Source of the DNA: Streptomyces sp. BHT-5-2
GTDB lineage: Bacteria > Actinomycetota > Actinomycetes > Streptomycetales > Streptomycetaceae
DNA: 64,000 nt
Direction of reading: 5' to 3'
Assembly: GCF_019774615.1 (NCBI RefSeq)
Contig: NZ_CP081496.1
Coordinates: forward strand, 62,001-126,000
Below, piece by piece: positions 56,794 to 64,000 of this stretch. The notes under the pieces were generated by a model, which did not search any database, was not told the origin of the DNA, and worked only from the letters and a program-made list of their open reading frames with translations. Position 1 is the first letter of the stretch, and each line of letters opens with the position of its first letter. The position numbers were made by a program, and so were the translations under genes.

Positions 56794-57876
56794 ATGTCCA
56801 ATTCGGGGGAGCAGAACGATCCCTACTCCGTACCGCAGCCTCCCGCCTACGGTCCTAGGCCCGCGCCGCAGTCGCAGTCGCAGCCGCCGCCTCCACCCCC
56901 GCCTTCTTCGTCGTCGCCTTCGCCTTCGATGCCCTACCGGCAGAATCCGTATGCCCAGGGGCCGGGCGGGTACGGCTATCCGCTGCCGGGTACCCAAGGT
57001 GGCGTAACGGGGGCGCAGGGGGTACCAGGGGTGCATGGGGCGCTTGGGACGTCGGGTGCACCGAGAGCACCGAGGGCCCTGGCCGCGCCGGCAGCACCGA
57101 GCGCGGCCTACCGGGCACCGCTCGGCGGCAACCTCGGCGGCATGCCCGGTGGGGCAGGCGGTGGGGCGGGCGGGCGCGGCGTCTCCGGCTGGCTGTGGGC
57201 CGTCGGCGGCGCGGTGGCGGCCACCGCGATCGGGGCGTCCGTGATGTTCGCCACCGGCGCCTTCTCCCCGGAGCCCTCCCCCGACCTCAAGGGCTACGCG
57301 TTCCGGGACGACCTGTGCGCCGCGACCTCCTTGGCGCCGTTCGCCAACGGCCACTACAAGGCCAAGCCGAGCACGGGCTCCGGCTCGGGCGCGGCATCCG
57401 GCTCGGGTCCGTCGGGGGTGTCGTCCCCGCCCAACCCGCAGCACAGCGGTTCACGGATGAACTCCATGGACTCGATGTGGTGCAACGTCTCCCTCAGCGC
57501 CGACAAAGCCGGCGCCGGCGACTACTCCTCGACCTGGCTCTACAACTCCGTCACCCTGCACAAGAAGACCGACCCGCGCCCGGAGTTCGGCGACGTCTAC
57601 CGCGCGTACGAGAAACAGCAGACCACCGTCTCGTACAAGGTCGAGCCCGTCACCGGCCTCGGCGACGAGGCGTACCTCGTGACCCGCAACGACTCCCCCG
57701 GCGGCGGCAAGAGCGCCTATGTCGTCCTCGCCGTCCGGGACGGCTGGCTGACGTACCAGTCGACGTGGTCCAGCTACACGACGGCCAACAGCACCGCGAA
57801 GCCGCCGTCCTCCGCCGAGCTCGCCACGATGCTGGAAACCAGCGCGAAGGAAACGCTGAAGCGACTGCGGGGGTGA
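56794..57876 (+). CDS. Pro/Gly-rich single-pass membrane protein, unknown function
   Basis: 360-residue protein in three parts: a disordered cytoplasmic N-terminus rich in Pro, Ser, Gln and Gly (1 to about 125), one membrane helix at about 129-152 (GWLWAVGGAVAATAIGASVMFATG), and an extracellular domain with two Cys (DDLCAAT and MWCNVSL) plausibly forming a disulfide and a beta-rich core (TVSYKVEPVTGLGDEAYLVTRN). Such DUF3558-like outer domains are common in actinobacterial envelope proteins; this is a resemblance, not a firm match. No partner gene adjacent. Confidence 0.8.
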   Translation: MSNSGEQNDPYSVPQPPAYGPRPAPQSQSQPPPPPPPSSSSPSPSMPYRQNPYAQGPGGYGYPLPGTQGGVTGAQGVPGVHGALGTSGAPRAPRALAAPAAPSAAYRAPLGGNLGGMPGGAGGGAGGRGVSGWLWAVGGAVAATAIGASVMFATGAFSPEPSPDLKGYAFRDDLCAATSLAPFANGHYKAKPSTGSGSGAASGSGPSGVSSPPNPQHSGSRMNSMDSMWCNVSLSADKAGAGDYSSTWLYNSVTLHKKTDPRPEFGDVYRAYEKQQTTVSYKVEPVTGLGDEAYLVTRNDSPGGGKSAYVVLAVRDGWLTYQSTWSSYTTANSTAKPPSSAELATMLETSAKETLKRLRG

Positions 57877-57980
57877 GGGTTGGGGGATGGAGGGGGCGGG
57901 TGGGGGGCGTCCAGGGCTGGCCACCCGATGCGTGCAGGGGTGTTCGGGGGCCCCGGGGAGTTTCCCCGGGGGTGCCCCGG

Positions 57981-58064
57981 TCTCGGCGCCTCAGTCCGGG
58001 TGCCTGGGTCTCGGCGCCTCAGTCCGGGTGCCTGGGTCTCGGTGCCTCAGTCTGGGTGCCGCTG
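57981..58064. repeat. 28-bp tandem repeat between membrane protein gene and holA
   Basis: Three units starting TCTCGG at 57981, 58009 and 58037, first two nearly perfect, third with several changes. In the 359-bp gap between convergent genes; the remainder has a CACCGG hexamer tract near 58124-58155. No gene seen. Confidence 0.85.
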
Positions 58065-58235
58065 TCCTGCCCCGGCCTGGGGCCCGGGCCGCGGCTGGTT
58101 GCATTGCCCGTCGCCGTCAGCGGCACCGGCACCGGCACCTGCACCGGCACCACGGTCCGTCGTCTCCACCGACCGTCGCCCCCACCGGCTGCCGTCCCCA
58201 CCGATCATCGCGGCCACCGCCGGTCGTCCCACCGC

Positions 58236-59219
58236 CTACCGCGAGCGGGCCGCCCGCGCGATCGTCACCACGGCCTTCTCCAGGGCGTATTCGGGATCGT
58301 CGCCGCCGCCCTTCACCCCCGCGTCGGCTTCGGCCACCGCGCGCAGCGCCCTGGCCACGCCGTCCGCCGACCAGCCGCGCATCTGCTGCCGAACCCGGTC
58401 GATCTTCCAGGGCGGCATGCCCAGCTCACGGGCGAGGTCGCCGGGGCGGGCCCCGCGCGGGGCGGAGGCGAGCTTGCCGATGGCCCGGACGCCCTGCGCC
58501 AGCGCGCTGGTGATCATGACGGGGGCGACGCCGGTCGCGATCGCCCAGCGCAGCGCCTCCAGCGCCTCGGCGGCCCGGCCCTCGACCGCCCGGTCGGCGA
58601 CGGTGAAGCTCGACGCCTCCGCCCGGCCGGTGTAGTAGCGAGCGACCACGGCGTCGTCGATCGTGCCCTCGACATCGGCGGCCAGCTGCGCGCACGCCGA
58701 CGCCAACTCGCGCAGATCACTGCCGATGGCGTCCACCAGTGCCTGGCAGGCTTCCGGCGTGGCGGAGCGGCCGGCCGCCCGGAACTCGCCGCGGACGAAG
58801 GCGAGCCGGTCGGCCGGCTTGGTCATCTTGGGGCAGGCGATCTCCCGCGCACCTGCCTTGCGGGCCGCGTCCAGCAGCCCCTTGCCCTTGGCGCCGCCGG
58901 CGTGCAGCAGCACCAGGGTGATCTCCTCGGCGGGCGAGCCGAGATACGCCTTGACGTCCTTGACGGTGTCCGCGGACAGGTCCTGCGAAGCACGCACCAC
59001 CACGACCTTGCGCTCGGCGAAGAGCGAGGGGCTGGTGAGCTCGGCGAGGGTGCCGGGCTGGAGCTGGTCGGGGGTGAGGTCCCGCACATCGGTATCCGCG
59101 TCGGCCGCCCGGGCCGCGGCCACCACCTGCTGCATCGCGCGCTCGAGCAGCAACTCCTCCTGCCCCACCGCGATCGTCACGGGGGCGAGGGGGTCGTCGT
59201 TAGCTGTCTTCCTGGCCAT
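58236..59219 (-). CDS. holA: DNA polymerase III subunit delta
   Basis: 327-residue clamp-loader delta subunit opening the sliding clamp. APVTIAVGQEELLLERAMQQVVAAAR opens the AAA-like domain I, with VVVRASQDLSADTVKDVKAYL and LVLLHAGGAKGKGLLDAARK following; helical collar domain at the C-terminus. No P-loop, as expected for delta. ATG at 59219 (MARKTANDDPLAP). In the family order it follows comEC; here comEC is broken 1.2 kb upstream. Confidence 0.95.
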   Translation of the reverse strand: MARKTANDDPLAPVTIAVGQEELLLERAMQQVVAAARAADADTDVRDLTPDQLQPGTLAELTSPSLFAERKVVVVRASQDLSADTVKDVKAYLGSPAEEITLVLLHAGGAKGKGLLDAARKAGAREIACPKMTKPADRLAFVRGEFRAAGRSATPEACQALVDAIGSDLRELASACAQLAADVEGTIDDAVVARYYTGRAEASSFTVADRAVEGRAAEALEALRWAIATGVAPVMITSALAQGVRAIGKLASAPRGARPGDLARELGMPPWKIDRVRQQMRGWSADGVARALRAVAEADAGVKGGGDDPEYALEKAVVTIARAARSR

Positions 59220-59312
59220 CGCGTCCCAGCATCCCACGCCCCACCGACAACGCCGCCCGCCGGAGCCCCGCCCGGACCGGGCCCGTCCGATGGCACCCCA
59301 CCACCGGCCGGG

Positions 59313-59368
59313 CCCACCGCCCACCGCCCACTGCCCACTGCCCACTGCCCACTGCCCACTGCCCACTG
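59313..59368. repeat. Heptanucleotide repeat CCCACTG upstream of the 91-aa gene
   Basis: Two CCCACCG and six CCCACTG units in perfect tandem, 15 bp before the next gene's GTG, inside the divergent holA/91-residue gene region. A slippage-prone tract next to a start codon. Confidence 0.9.
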
Positions 59369-59383
59369 CCCGACAATGGACCG

Positions 59384-59659
59384 GTGAACAGCAGCCACGG
59401 CCCGGTACACGACACCCACCACGGACGCCACGTCCTCGTCCTCCCCGACCGCGACGCCGCCGAGGAGGTGGCCGAGGCCCTGACCGAACGCTTCGGCGTC
59501 GCCGAGGAACCCCAGCTCGTACGCGACGCCCTGGCCGGCGAGGACGACGCCGAGGACGCGCAGTGGCTGGTGGTGATCGAGGACCCCGACGCCGCCTACG
59601 ACGCCGCCCGCCTGGACGCCCTCGCCATGGAATACGACGGCTGGCGCGAGACCGAGTAG
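59384..59659 (+). CDS. Conserved hypothetical protein, acidic, 91 aa
   Basis: 91-residue acidic cytosolic protein: a His-rich start (SSHGPVHDTHHGRHVLVLPDRDAAEEVAEALTERF), then an acidic C-terminal half (AGEDDAEDAQWLVVIEDPDAAYDAARLDALAMEYDGW). No family assigned; the codon pattern is normal for the organism. GTG at 59384; no Shine-Dalgarno in the repeat upstream. Divergent from holA. Confidence 0.72.
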   Translation: MNSSHGPVHDTHHGRHVLVLPDRDAAEEVAEALTERFGVAEEPQLVRDALAGEDDAEDAQWLVVIEDPDAAYDAARLDALAMEYDGWRETE

Positions 59660-59724
59660 CCGTCCCCCCTTCTCCCCTTCCTTGCCCCCCGTCGCTCCTT
59701 CTCCTCCGTCCCTCCCGTCGTTCC

Positions 59725-60498
59725 TCACTCGCTCACGAGGACGGGCTCCCGTTCCAGCACGATGCCGAAGTGGGTGCGGTAAGCCGGGAGAACCTCGGCC
59801 GCGTCCAGCTCACGCTCCTCCCGGGTGCCGTCGGCACCGGTGATCGCCAACGTGCGCCCGGAGAGCGTGACCCGGCCGGTCTCCGTGAGCCGCGAGCAGA
59901 CCAGCGACCGCCGGAAATGCGACTTGGGCGACGTACGCTGCCACCAGCAACCCGCTTCAAAGTCCCGCAGCTCGCGCGGACGTTGTTCCATGCGGTACTG
60001 CGGATCGCCGTCCCGGTGGACGTCGAGGTCGCCCCCCGGTGCCTGCACTACTCGGAAGACGCCCCCGGGATCCTTCTGGTCCGCGTCGCTGTCCAGCCGC
60101 AGCGGGCAGTGGCTGTTCTGTCCGAAGCCGACGTCGACCAGCCACGGCCCGGTGGGAGTGTGCACCCGCAGCGCGAGATGGTCGTACGGAATCCCCAGCC
60201 CGTCGGGTCCGAACACCCGCGCCGACAGCAGCTCGACCTCGTAACCCAGCGCCCGGAGCAGTGCCGCGAACGCGCCGTTGAGTTCGTAGCAGAATCCGCC
60301 CCGGCGAGCCCCGACGATCTTGTCCACCAGCGGCTGCTCGGCGAGGACGATCTCCTCTCCCAGATGGATGGCGAGGTTCTCGAACGGCACGGCCCGTAGA
60401 TGGCTCAGTTGCAGCGCACGCAACGCCTCGACGTCCGCGACGGCCGGCCGAGCAGCGGCTATCCGCCGGAGATAGGCGTCAGCGGTGGCATCGTCCAT
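59725..60498 (-). CDS. Arylamine N-acetyltransferase
   Basis: 257-residue acetyl-CoA-dependent NAT. Catalytic triad: Cys in RRGGFCYELNG, His in YDHLALRV, Asp in LVDVGFGQ. N-terminal helical segment and three-domain pattern normal. It may act on arylamines or in amide synthase-type chemistry. ATG at 60498. Upstream on its own strand lies a purine-rich tract with a 12-bp tandem repeat; it overlaps the end of the comEC remnant frame by 40 bp. Confidence 0.93.
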   Translation of the reverse strand: MDDATADAYLRRIAAARPAVADVEALRALQLSHLRAVPFENLAIHLGEEIVLAEQPLVDKIVGARRGGFCYELNGAFAALLRALGYEVELLSARVFGPDGLGIPYDHLALRVHTPTGPWLVDVGFGQNSHCPLRLDSDADQKDPGGVFRVVQAPGGDLDVHRDGDPQYRMEQRPRELRDFEAGCWWQRTSPKSHFRRSLVCSRLTETGRVTLSGRTLAITGADGTREERELDAAEVLPAYRTHFGIVLEREPVLVSE

Positions 60499-61471
60499 GA
60501 GATATGCGTCCTCCCTGTTCCCTGACTCATTCCCTGACTCATTCCCTGACTCATTCCCCGTCCCTTTCCCCTTCCCTTTTCCTGCCTTTTTCTTGTCGCT
60601 TTCCTTGTTGCGTTCCTTGTCTCTGTCTCTTTCCTTGTCCCTGTACCTCGTAGATCTTGTCGTGTCCGTACTCCGCTCGATCTCGGTGGGCCCGTGCCCC
60701 TCGTTCTCAGCGTCGGCATGGATCTCCCTGTTCCGCGGAGCTCCCGCCGTCTACGGCCCGGGACACCCCGTGGCCGCCTCCTGGATCTGCCGGGCTGCCC
60801 CCGGGGCCGGCGTCCGCCGACCACCGCGGCCAGCCTGCCGGGGGTACCGACGACCGCGATCGCGCCATCGGTGTCGGTACGCAGCACCAGCGTGCCCCCG
60901 GCGCGCAGCGACGCAATGGTGCGCAGAGCGGGATGTCCGTACGGATTTCCGGCGCCGCAGGAGATGAGGGCCAGGCGGGGCATCAGGTGGCGTATCAACT
61001 CCGGGTCCTGGTAGGCGGATCCGTGGTGCGCCACCTTGAGGACATCGACGGCGGACAGTTCCGGGTGAGCGGCGAACAGCGCCTGTTGGGCCGGGGGTTC
61101 AAGATCCCCGAGCAGGAGGACGGTCAGCCCGCCCGTCCGAACGAGCAGGGCCACACTGGCGTCATTGGGCCCGGAGAACTCCCCGGCCCCGGCCCCAGTC
61201 CCAGTCCCAGTCCCAGTCGAGGGTGTCGCTGCCTGTGCGGACGTCGGCGGCGTGAACGGGGGCGCGACCGGCCAGAGGACCTCCCACGCGAGGGGGCCCA
61301 GGTGGCGCCGTTCGCCCGGTACGGCCCTGAGGACGGGGATCCGGGCACCGGCCGCCGCTTCCCGTACGAACTTCGCCCGGCCATAGGGTTCTTGCAGTGT
61401 CGTGGTCTCGATGGCGCCGACCGACCGCCCGCGCAGCGCCCCGGGCAGGCCGTCCACATGGTCGGCGTGGA
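60459..61471 (-). pseudogene. comEC: 3' remnant of comEC, interrupted
   Basis: Encodes only the C-terminal MBL domain of the DNA-uptake channel ComEC: HADHVDGLPGALRG at the truncated 5' edge, FSGPNDASVALLVRTGGLTVLLLGDLEPPAQQALF, and VDVLKVAHHGSAYQDPELI, NPYGHPA. Recognisable similarity stops at about 61471, within the HxHADH zinc motif, and continues into foreign sequence. All membrane domains are missing. After about 60860 the frame runs into low-complexity Arg/Lys- and MSQG-repeat sequence. An in-frame CCCAGT tract (61194-61217) lies in the domain. The 5' part should lie beyond the mobile segment to the right. Confidence 0.85.
60520..60660. repeat. Strand-asymmetric pyrimidine tract with 12-bp tandem repeat
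   Basis: CCCTGACTCATT three times perfectly (60520-60555), then about 100 bp dominated by C and T on the plus strand, such as TTTCCTTG and TCCTTGTC units. It lies between the comEC remnant and the N-acetyltransferase start. GC is well below the surrounding level. Confidence 0.75.
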
Positions 61472-61504
61472 CCTGTTCTCCACCGTTTCGATGTCTCATG
61501 AGAC
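61470..61504. other. Left boundary of mobile segment with 12-bp palindrome
   Basis: comEC similarity ends at about 61470. Just inside the foreign side lies the perfect palindrome GTCTCATGAGAC (61493-61504). Base composition drops from here rightward. A candidate element end or attachment site; no direct repeat can be checked because the other end is outside the window. Confidence 0.55.
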
Positions 61505-61563
61505 GCTCACGTCCCGGTATATCGGTGGCCAAGCAGGTTGGCCCTTGCCTCGTGGCAGTCCCG

Positions 61564-62208
61564 TCAGTCCCCAGATCGTGAGACACCCAAGTAGCTTTCC
61601 AAGGCTGCCTTGATCACTTCGTAGGGGGAGGACTCGGTCTGGCGTGCGTGAGTGCGGAGCCAGTCTTCCAGTTCCTCCGGCAAGTACTTGGCGCGGTTGT
61701 CAAGGTTTTCGATCTTTGTTACCCACTCGCAGTTATCCGGGCTGTAGCCCAGGTTGTTGTCCTTCCGGTCGAGTTCCTTGCCGTCCATGTAGTCGTTCGC
61801 AAGGGCCCAGTCCCGAAAGGCCAGGTATTCTTGCCATTCCTCGCAGACGGTGATGCCTTTGAGCGAATAGCGGTGCGCCGAACGGTGAGTGGTACTCTTG
61901 CATCGGTTCTTCATGGACGCCCAGACGCCATAAAGGCGAGACTTGTGATCGCCGTGCGTCGTCGCTCTCGCAATCGTCGTCTCTCTGGCAAGGCACCCGC
62001 AGCTGCGGGTGTTTCCTGATCTCAGGCTCGTGAGCCTCAATTCTTTGCGGGTCCGGTTCTCGCATGAGCATTCAACGAGGACCCATTGAATCCACTCGCC
62101 ACTGTTGTTCTGGCGCCTGTCGAGGAACTTGATGACCTTCAGCCGTCCGTAGACATCTCCGACGGCTGCTGGCGGGCGCTTCGCTGAGCCCTGCCGCTCA
62201 CTGGCCAT
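61564..62208 (-). CDS. HNH-like protein with RHH-like tail, copy 1
   Basis: 214-residue protein. N-terminal zinc-binding region (VECSCENRTRKELRLTSLRSGNTRSCGCL), then an HNH/homing-endonuclease-like core with SLKGITVCEEW, KELDRKDNNLGYSPDNCEWVT and a C-terminal segment LEDWLRTHARQTESSPYEVIKAALESYLG that reads like a ribbon-helix-helix (CopG/ParD) domain. GC is clearly lower than neighbours. ATG at 62208 overlaps the stop of a paralogue by 11 bp. Probably mobile-element cargo; nuclease activity is inferred, and a clear HNH catalytic His is not evident. Confidence 0.75.
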   Translation of the reverse strand: MASERQGSAKRPPAAVGDVYGRLKVIKFLDRRQNNSGEWIQWVLVECSCENRTRKELRLTSLRSGNTRSCGCLARETTIARATTHGDHKSRLYGVWASMKNRCKSTTHRSAHRYSLKGITVCEEWQEYLAFRDWALANDYMDGKELDRKDNNLGYSPDNCEWVTKIENLDNRAKYLPEELEDWLRTHARQTESSPYEVIKAALESYLGVSRSGD

Positions 62209-62920
62209 GACCGCCCCCCGCCTGCTGAGTCGCCTCGCGGCAGGCTTCCAGAGCTCGTCGGATCACCGTATAGGTGTCGACGCTGTCGCGTGCTGCCCGG
62301 GCTTCGAGGGCTTCAAGCAGTGGGGCGGAGAGATACCTGCTTCGGTTCATGAGGTTCTCCTGGTCGGTGATCCATCGGCAGTTCTCGGGGCTGTAGCCGA
62401 GGTCGTTGTTGATCCTGTCGAGTTCCAGGCCCTTTTGGTATCCGTTCTCCTCTGCCCACCGGGCGAAGGTTAGGAAGTTTTCCCAGGCTGGATCAACTGT
62501 GACTGGTATTTCGCGGCCACCATATCCGGGATATTTTTTTGACTTCGGGTTGTTGCATCGCTCCCGCATGTTGGTCCAGACGCTGTGAAGGGCACTGCGC
62601 GATTTTCCGTGAAATCGGTATCTGTCATAGACCTGGACCTGGCCGTTCCATACTCTCTCGACGTGGATTCGGGCTTCCGGGTCGCCGTCCACGCTCGCGT
62701 AGCAGTAGCCGCAGGCGGACGTTTTCAGTTGCTCTAGCGCGTCCTCCCGGATCTCCTTTTTTCTCTTGCAGGCCGTGCAGCGGACGGGGACGAAATACCG
62801 GTTTCGTTTGGCTGACTGTCCACTGCGGCCCCTCACGAGCTTCGGGAACGACGGCCCGGTCACTTCGTGGATGCCGAGCATGCTGCCGACCGGCAGGTCC
62901 TCTCGCTTCCTTGCAGGCAA
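62198..62920 (-). CDS. HNH-like protein with RHH-like tail, copy 2
   Basis: 240-residue paralogue of the adjacent gene. Zinc region VRCTACKRKKEIREDALEQLKTSACGYC, then GREIPVTVDPAW and KGLELDRINNDLGYSPENCRWITDQENLMNRSRYL, the pattern (LDRIDN...YxPxNCRW) found in phage and mobile-element HNH-like proteins, then a tail LEALEARAARDSVDTYTVIRRALEACR of ribbon-helix-helix type. TTG at 62920 with GGAG six bases upstream; no ATG or GTG fits. GC low. Likely horizontally acquired with the rest of the element. Confidence 0.75.
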   Translation of the reverse strand: MPARKREDLPVGSMLGIHEVTGPSFPKLVRGRSGQSAKRNRYFVPVRCTACKRKKEIREDALEQLKTSACGYCYASVDGDPEARIHVERVWNGQVQVYDRYRFHGKSRSALHSVWTNMRERCNNPKSKKYPGYGGREIPVTVDPAWENFLTFARWAEENGYQKGLELDRINNDLGYSPENCRWITDQENLMNRSRYLSAPLLEALEARAARDSVDTYTVIRRALEACREATQQAGGGHGQ

Positions 62921-63020
62921 TGCAACTCCCCCCAGTGATGGCGGACTTGATCACGCAGTGCTGGTCTCGCCATCTTGCCGTGGGGCACTGACAACGGCCG
63001 GGAGGGCGGCCCCCTCGGGA

Positions 63021-63461
63021 TCATTCGGAGCGTGGTGGGCCGATGGCGACGACGGCTCCGGTCTGCGTGTCCAGCTGCTGGCGGAGGGCTTCGTTGTCGT
63101 GGTGAAGGGCGGCGATGACCGTGGCGGAGGCATCGAGTCGGCCTTGGAGCTGGGTCCGCTCTCGTTTGAGAGTCCTCACCTCGACACGTAGCTTCTGGAG
63201 TTCGTCATCGCGTCGGGCTTCGCCGGGGGTGCGGGCGTCGGTAGCGGCTGTGCGTCGGTCCCATTCGGCGAGGATGCTGTGGGCCCGGTTCATCGTGGCC
63301 CGGCTGACGCCGGCTTCCCGGTAGAGGTTCTCCTTGATCAGCCGCCCGTCGGTGCAGGTGGGGCGGCCCGCGAGGAGCCGTTCCATCGCGGCCCGCAGGG
63401 CCTTGACCGCCTCGGCGGAGGCGTGGTCCGTGATCGTCTCGGCGGTGGTGGGCTGGGTCAT
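63021..63461 (-). CDS. Coiled-coil DNA-binding-like protein of the mobile segment
   Basis: 146-residue protein: a helix-turn-helix-like N-terminal part (LIKENLYREAGVSRATMNRAHSILAEWDRR) and a long coiled coil (DDELQKLRVEVRTLKRERTQLQGRLDASATVIAALHHDNEALRQQLD). Resembles the third small proteins that accompany the two recombinases in Tn554-like trios (TnpC/DUF6262 type) and KfrA-like partners. ATG at 63461 overlaps the upstream gene by 4 bp, so it is co-translated with it. Confidence 0.75.
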   Translation of the reverse strand: MTQPTTAETITDHASAEAVKALRAAMERLLAGRPTCTDGRLIKENLYREAGVSRATMNRAHSILAEWDRRTAATDARTPGEARRDDELQKLRVEVRTLKRERTQLQGRLDASATVIAALHHDNEALRQQLDTQTGAVVAIGPPRSE

Positions 63462-64000
63462 TTCTCGGCCCTTCGGATCACTGAGCGGACGTCGTCGAGC
63501 TGTCGGTTGAGCTGGTCCCGGCGGCAGGGGGCGATCTTGTGCGTCTCCAGCAGGGTCAGGAGGCTGTGCTCCTCGCTCTTCCAGATCTGCAGGTGGTCGG
63601 GGGTGATGACGCTGTTGGGGCAGCGGCCGGGCTGGCAGCGGTCGATCAGCGGGCCGGTGTGTCCGGCGGGGACGACCGCTTCTTCGAGGCATTTCGCGCC
63701 GTCGGGGTGGTTGTGGTCGAGGGTGCAGTGGTTGAGCTTGCCGAAGCGGAGCGTGACGCGGGTCTTGTGCAGGAGGTCGTATTCGGTCCGTTTGTCGCCG
63801 GTCTTCGCGGTGCGGGTGGCTTCGATGGCGGCCTTCTTGACGCTGTTGAAGGTGTTGGTGAGTTTGTCGGCGCCGGGTCCGTAGCCGATCACGGCGCCTG
63901 CGTGGTGCTGGTCGTAGAGGTCCCGCAGGCGCATGAAGCGGGCGTCCTCGATGGCGGTGTCCAGCAGGCGGGACCAGTTCGCGTCGGAGGCGCCATAGCC
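63458..64000 (-). CDS. C-terminal part of large Cys/His-rich element protein (partial)
   Basis: The last 180 codons are in the window; the gene runs past its right edge (first residues readable GYGASDANWSRLLDTAIEDARFM). Cys/His clusters CTLDHNHPDGAKCLEE and DRCQPGRCPNS suggest zinc binding, like the C-terminal ends of some Streptomyces recombinases in Tn554-like trios. No recombinase catalytic residues fall in the visible part, so integrase is only an inference from its neighbour and gene order. Its stop overlaps the coiled-coil gene start. Confidence 0.6.
   Translation of the reverse strand, partial: GYGASDANWSRLLDTAIEDARFMRLRDLYDQHHAGAVIGYGPGADKLTNTFNSVKKAAIEATRTAKTGDKRTEYDLLHKTRVTLRFGKLNHCTLDHNHPDGAKCLEEAVVPAGHTGPLIDRCQPGRCPNSVITPDHLQIWKSEEHSLLTLLETHKIAPCRRDQLNRQLDDVRSVIRRAEK

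Noticed and set aside
59313..59368. CRISPR-like repeat array
   Set aside because: Units are 7 bp with no spacers; it is a simple tandem repeat. No cas genes are in the window.
61500..61586. Start of the comEC frame at 61586 as a real gene start
   Set aside because: The residues from 61586 to about 61471 are element sequence joined by chance in frame; no ComEC similarity lies there.

Overview
The window is actinobacterial, almost certainly Streptomyces. GC content is very high, GTG starts and 4-bp stop/start overlaps are frequent, and there are two in-frame TTA (bldA-type) codons. It also carries a conservon with its paired P450s, mycothiol-dependent detoxification, and a housekeeping block whose order (glyQS, znu-zur, uppS, recO, leuA, era, ybeY, phoH, dnaJ-hrcA, hemW, lepA, rpsT, holA, comEC) I recognise from memory as core-chromosome Streptomyces order.

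Layout. 0.1-6.7 kb: two DHA2-type MFS exporters flanking an MmyB-type XRE regulator with a repeated operator-like palindrome, an aldo/keto reductase without the usual catalytic His, a large palindromic repeat (copy A) and a TetR gene. 6.8-13.8 kb: glycyl-tRNA synthetase, the zinc uptake operon znuA-znuC-znuB with zur and two Zur boxes, uppS and recO. 13.8-15.4 kb: a WhiJ-like module with two coupled small genes divergent from a Scr1-like regulator (TTA codon) and a DUF397 protein. 15.6-21.1 kb: a conservon (sensor kinase-like, roadblock, DUF742, GTPase) followed by a CYP157-like P450 lacking ExxR and a CYP154-like P450 with a TTA codon. 21.2-27.3 kb: TerB-like protein, leuA with a Leu-rich leader peptide, an M4 metalloprotease with its emfourin-type inhibitor, and a GH1 beta-glucosidase whose last codons lie in repeat copy B. 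27.8-34.2 kb: era, a cytidine-deaminase-like protein without zinc motifs, a CorC-type protein, ybeY, phoH and a PfkB kinase. 34.3-42.9 kb: GH4 glycosidase, mycothiol formaldehyde dehydrogenase plus metallo-hydrolase, HAD phosphatase, rnz, HIT, OsmC, repeat copy C, rsmE and nitronate monooxygenase. 43-59.7 kb: dnaJ (3' end duplicated in tandem), hrcA with CIRCE, MBL, DUF3097, DUF1876, hemW, a SpoIIE-type phosphatase, acyl-CoA ligase, lepA, rpsT, a proline-rich membrane protein, holA and a small hypothetical gene. 59.7-64 kb: an arylamine N-acetyltransferase, the 3' remnant of comEC, and a lower-GC mobile segment that interrupts it. That segment carries two paralogous HNH-like proteins, a coiled-coil protein and the end of a large Cys-rich protein that runs off the window.

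The most unusual items are a three-copy palindromic repeat family with paired stem changes, sited mostly between convergent genes and supplying the stop codon of the beta-glucosidase; the mobile segment that breaks comEC at its metal-binding motif; and tandem HNH-like proteins with ribbon-helix-helix-like tails. Motif residues were read from the sequence. Family assignments rest on recognition without database searches.
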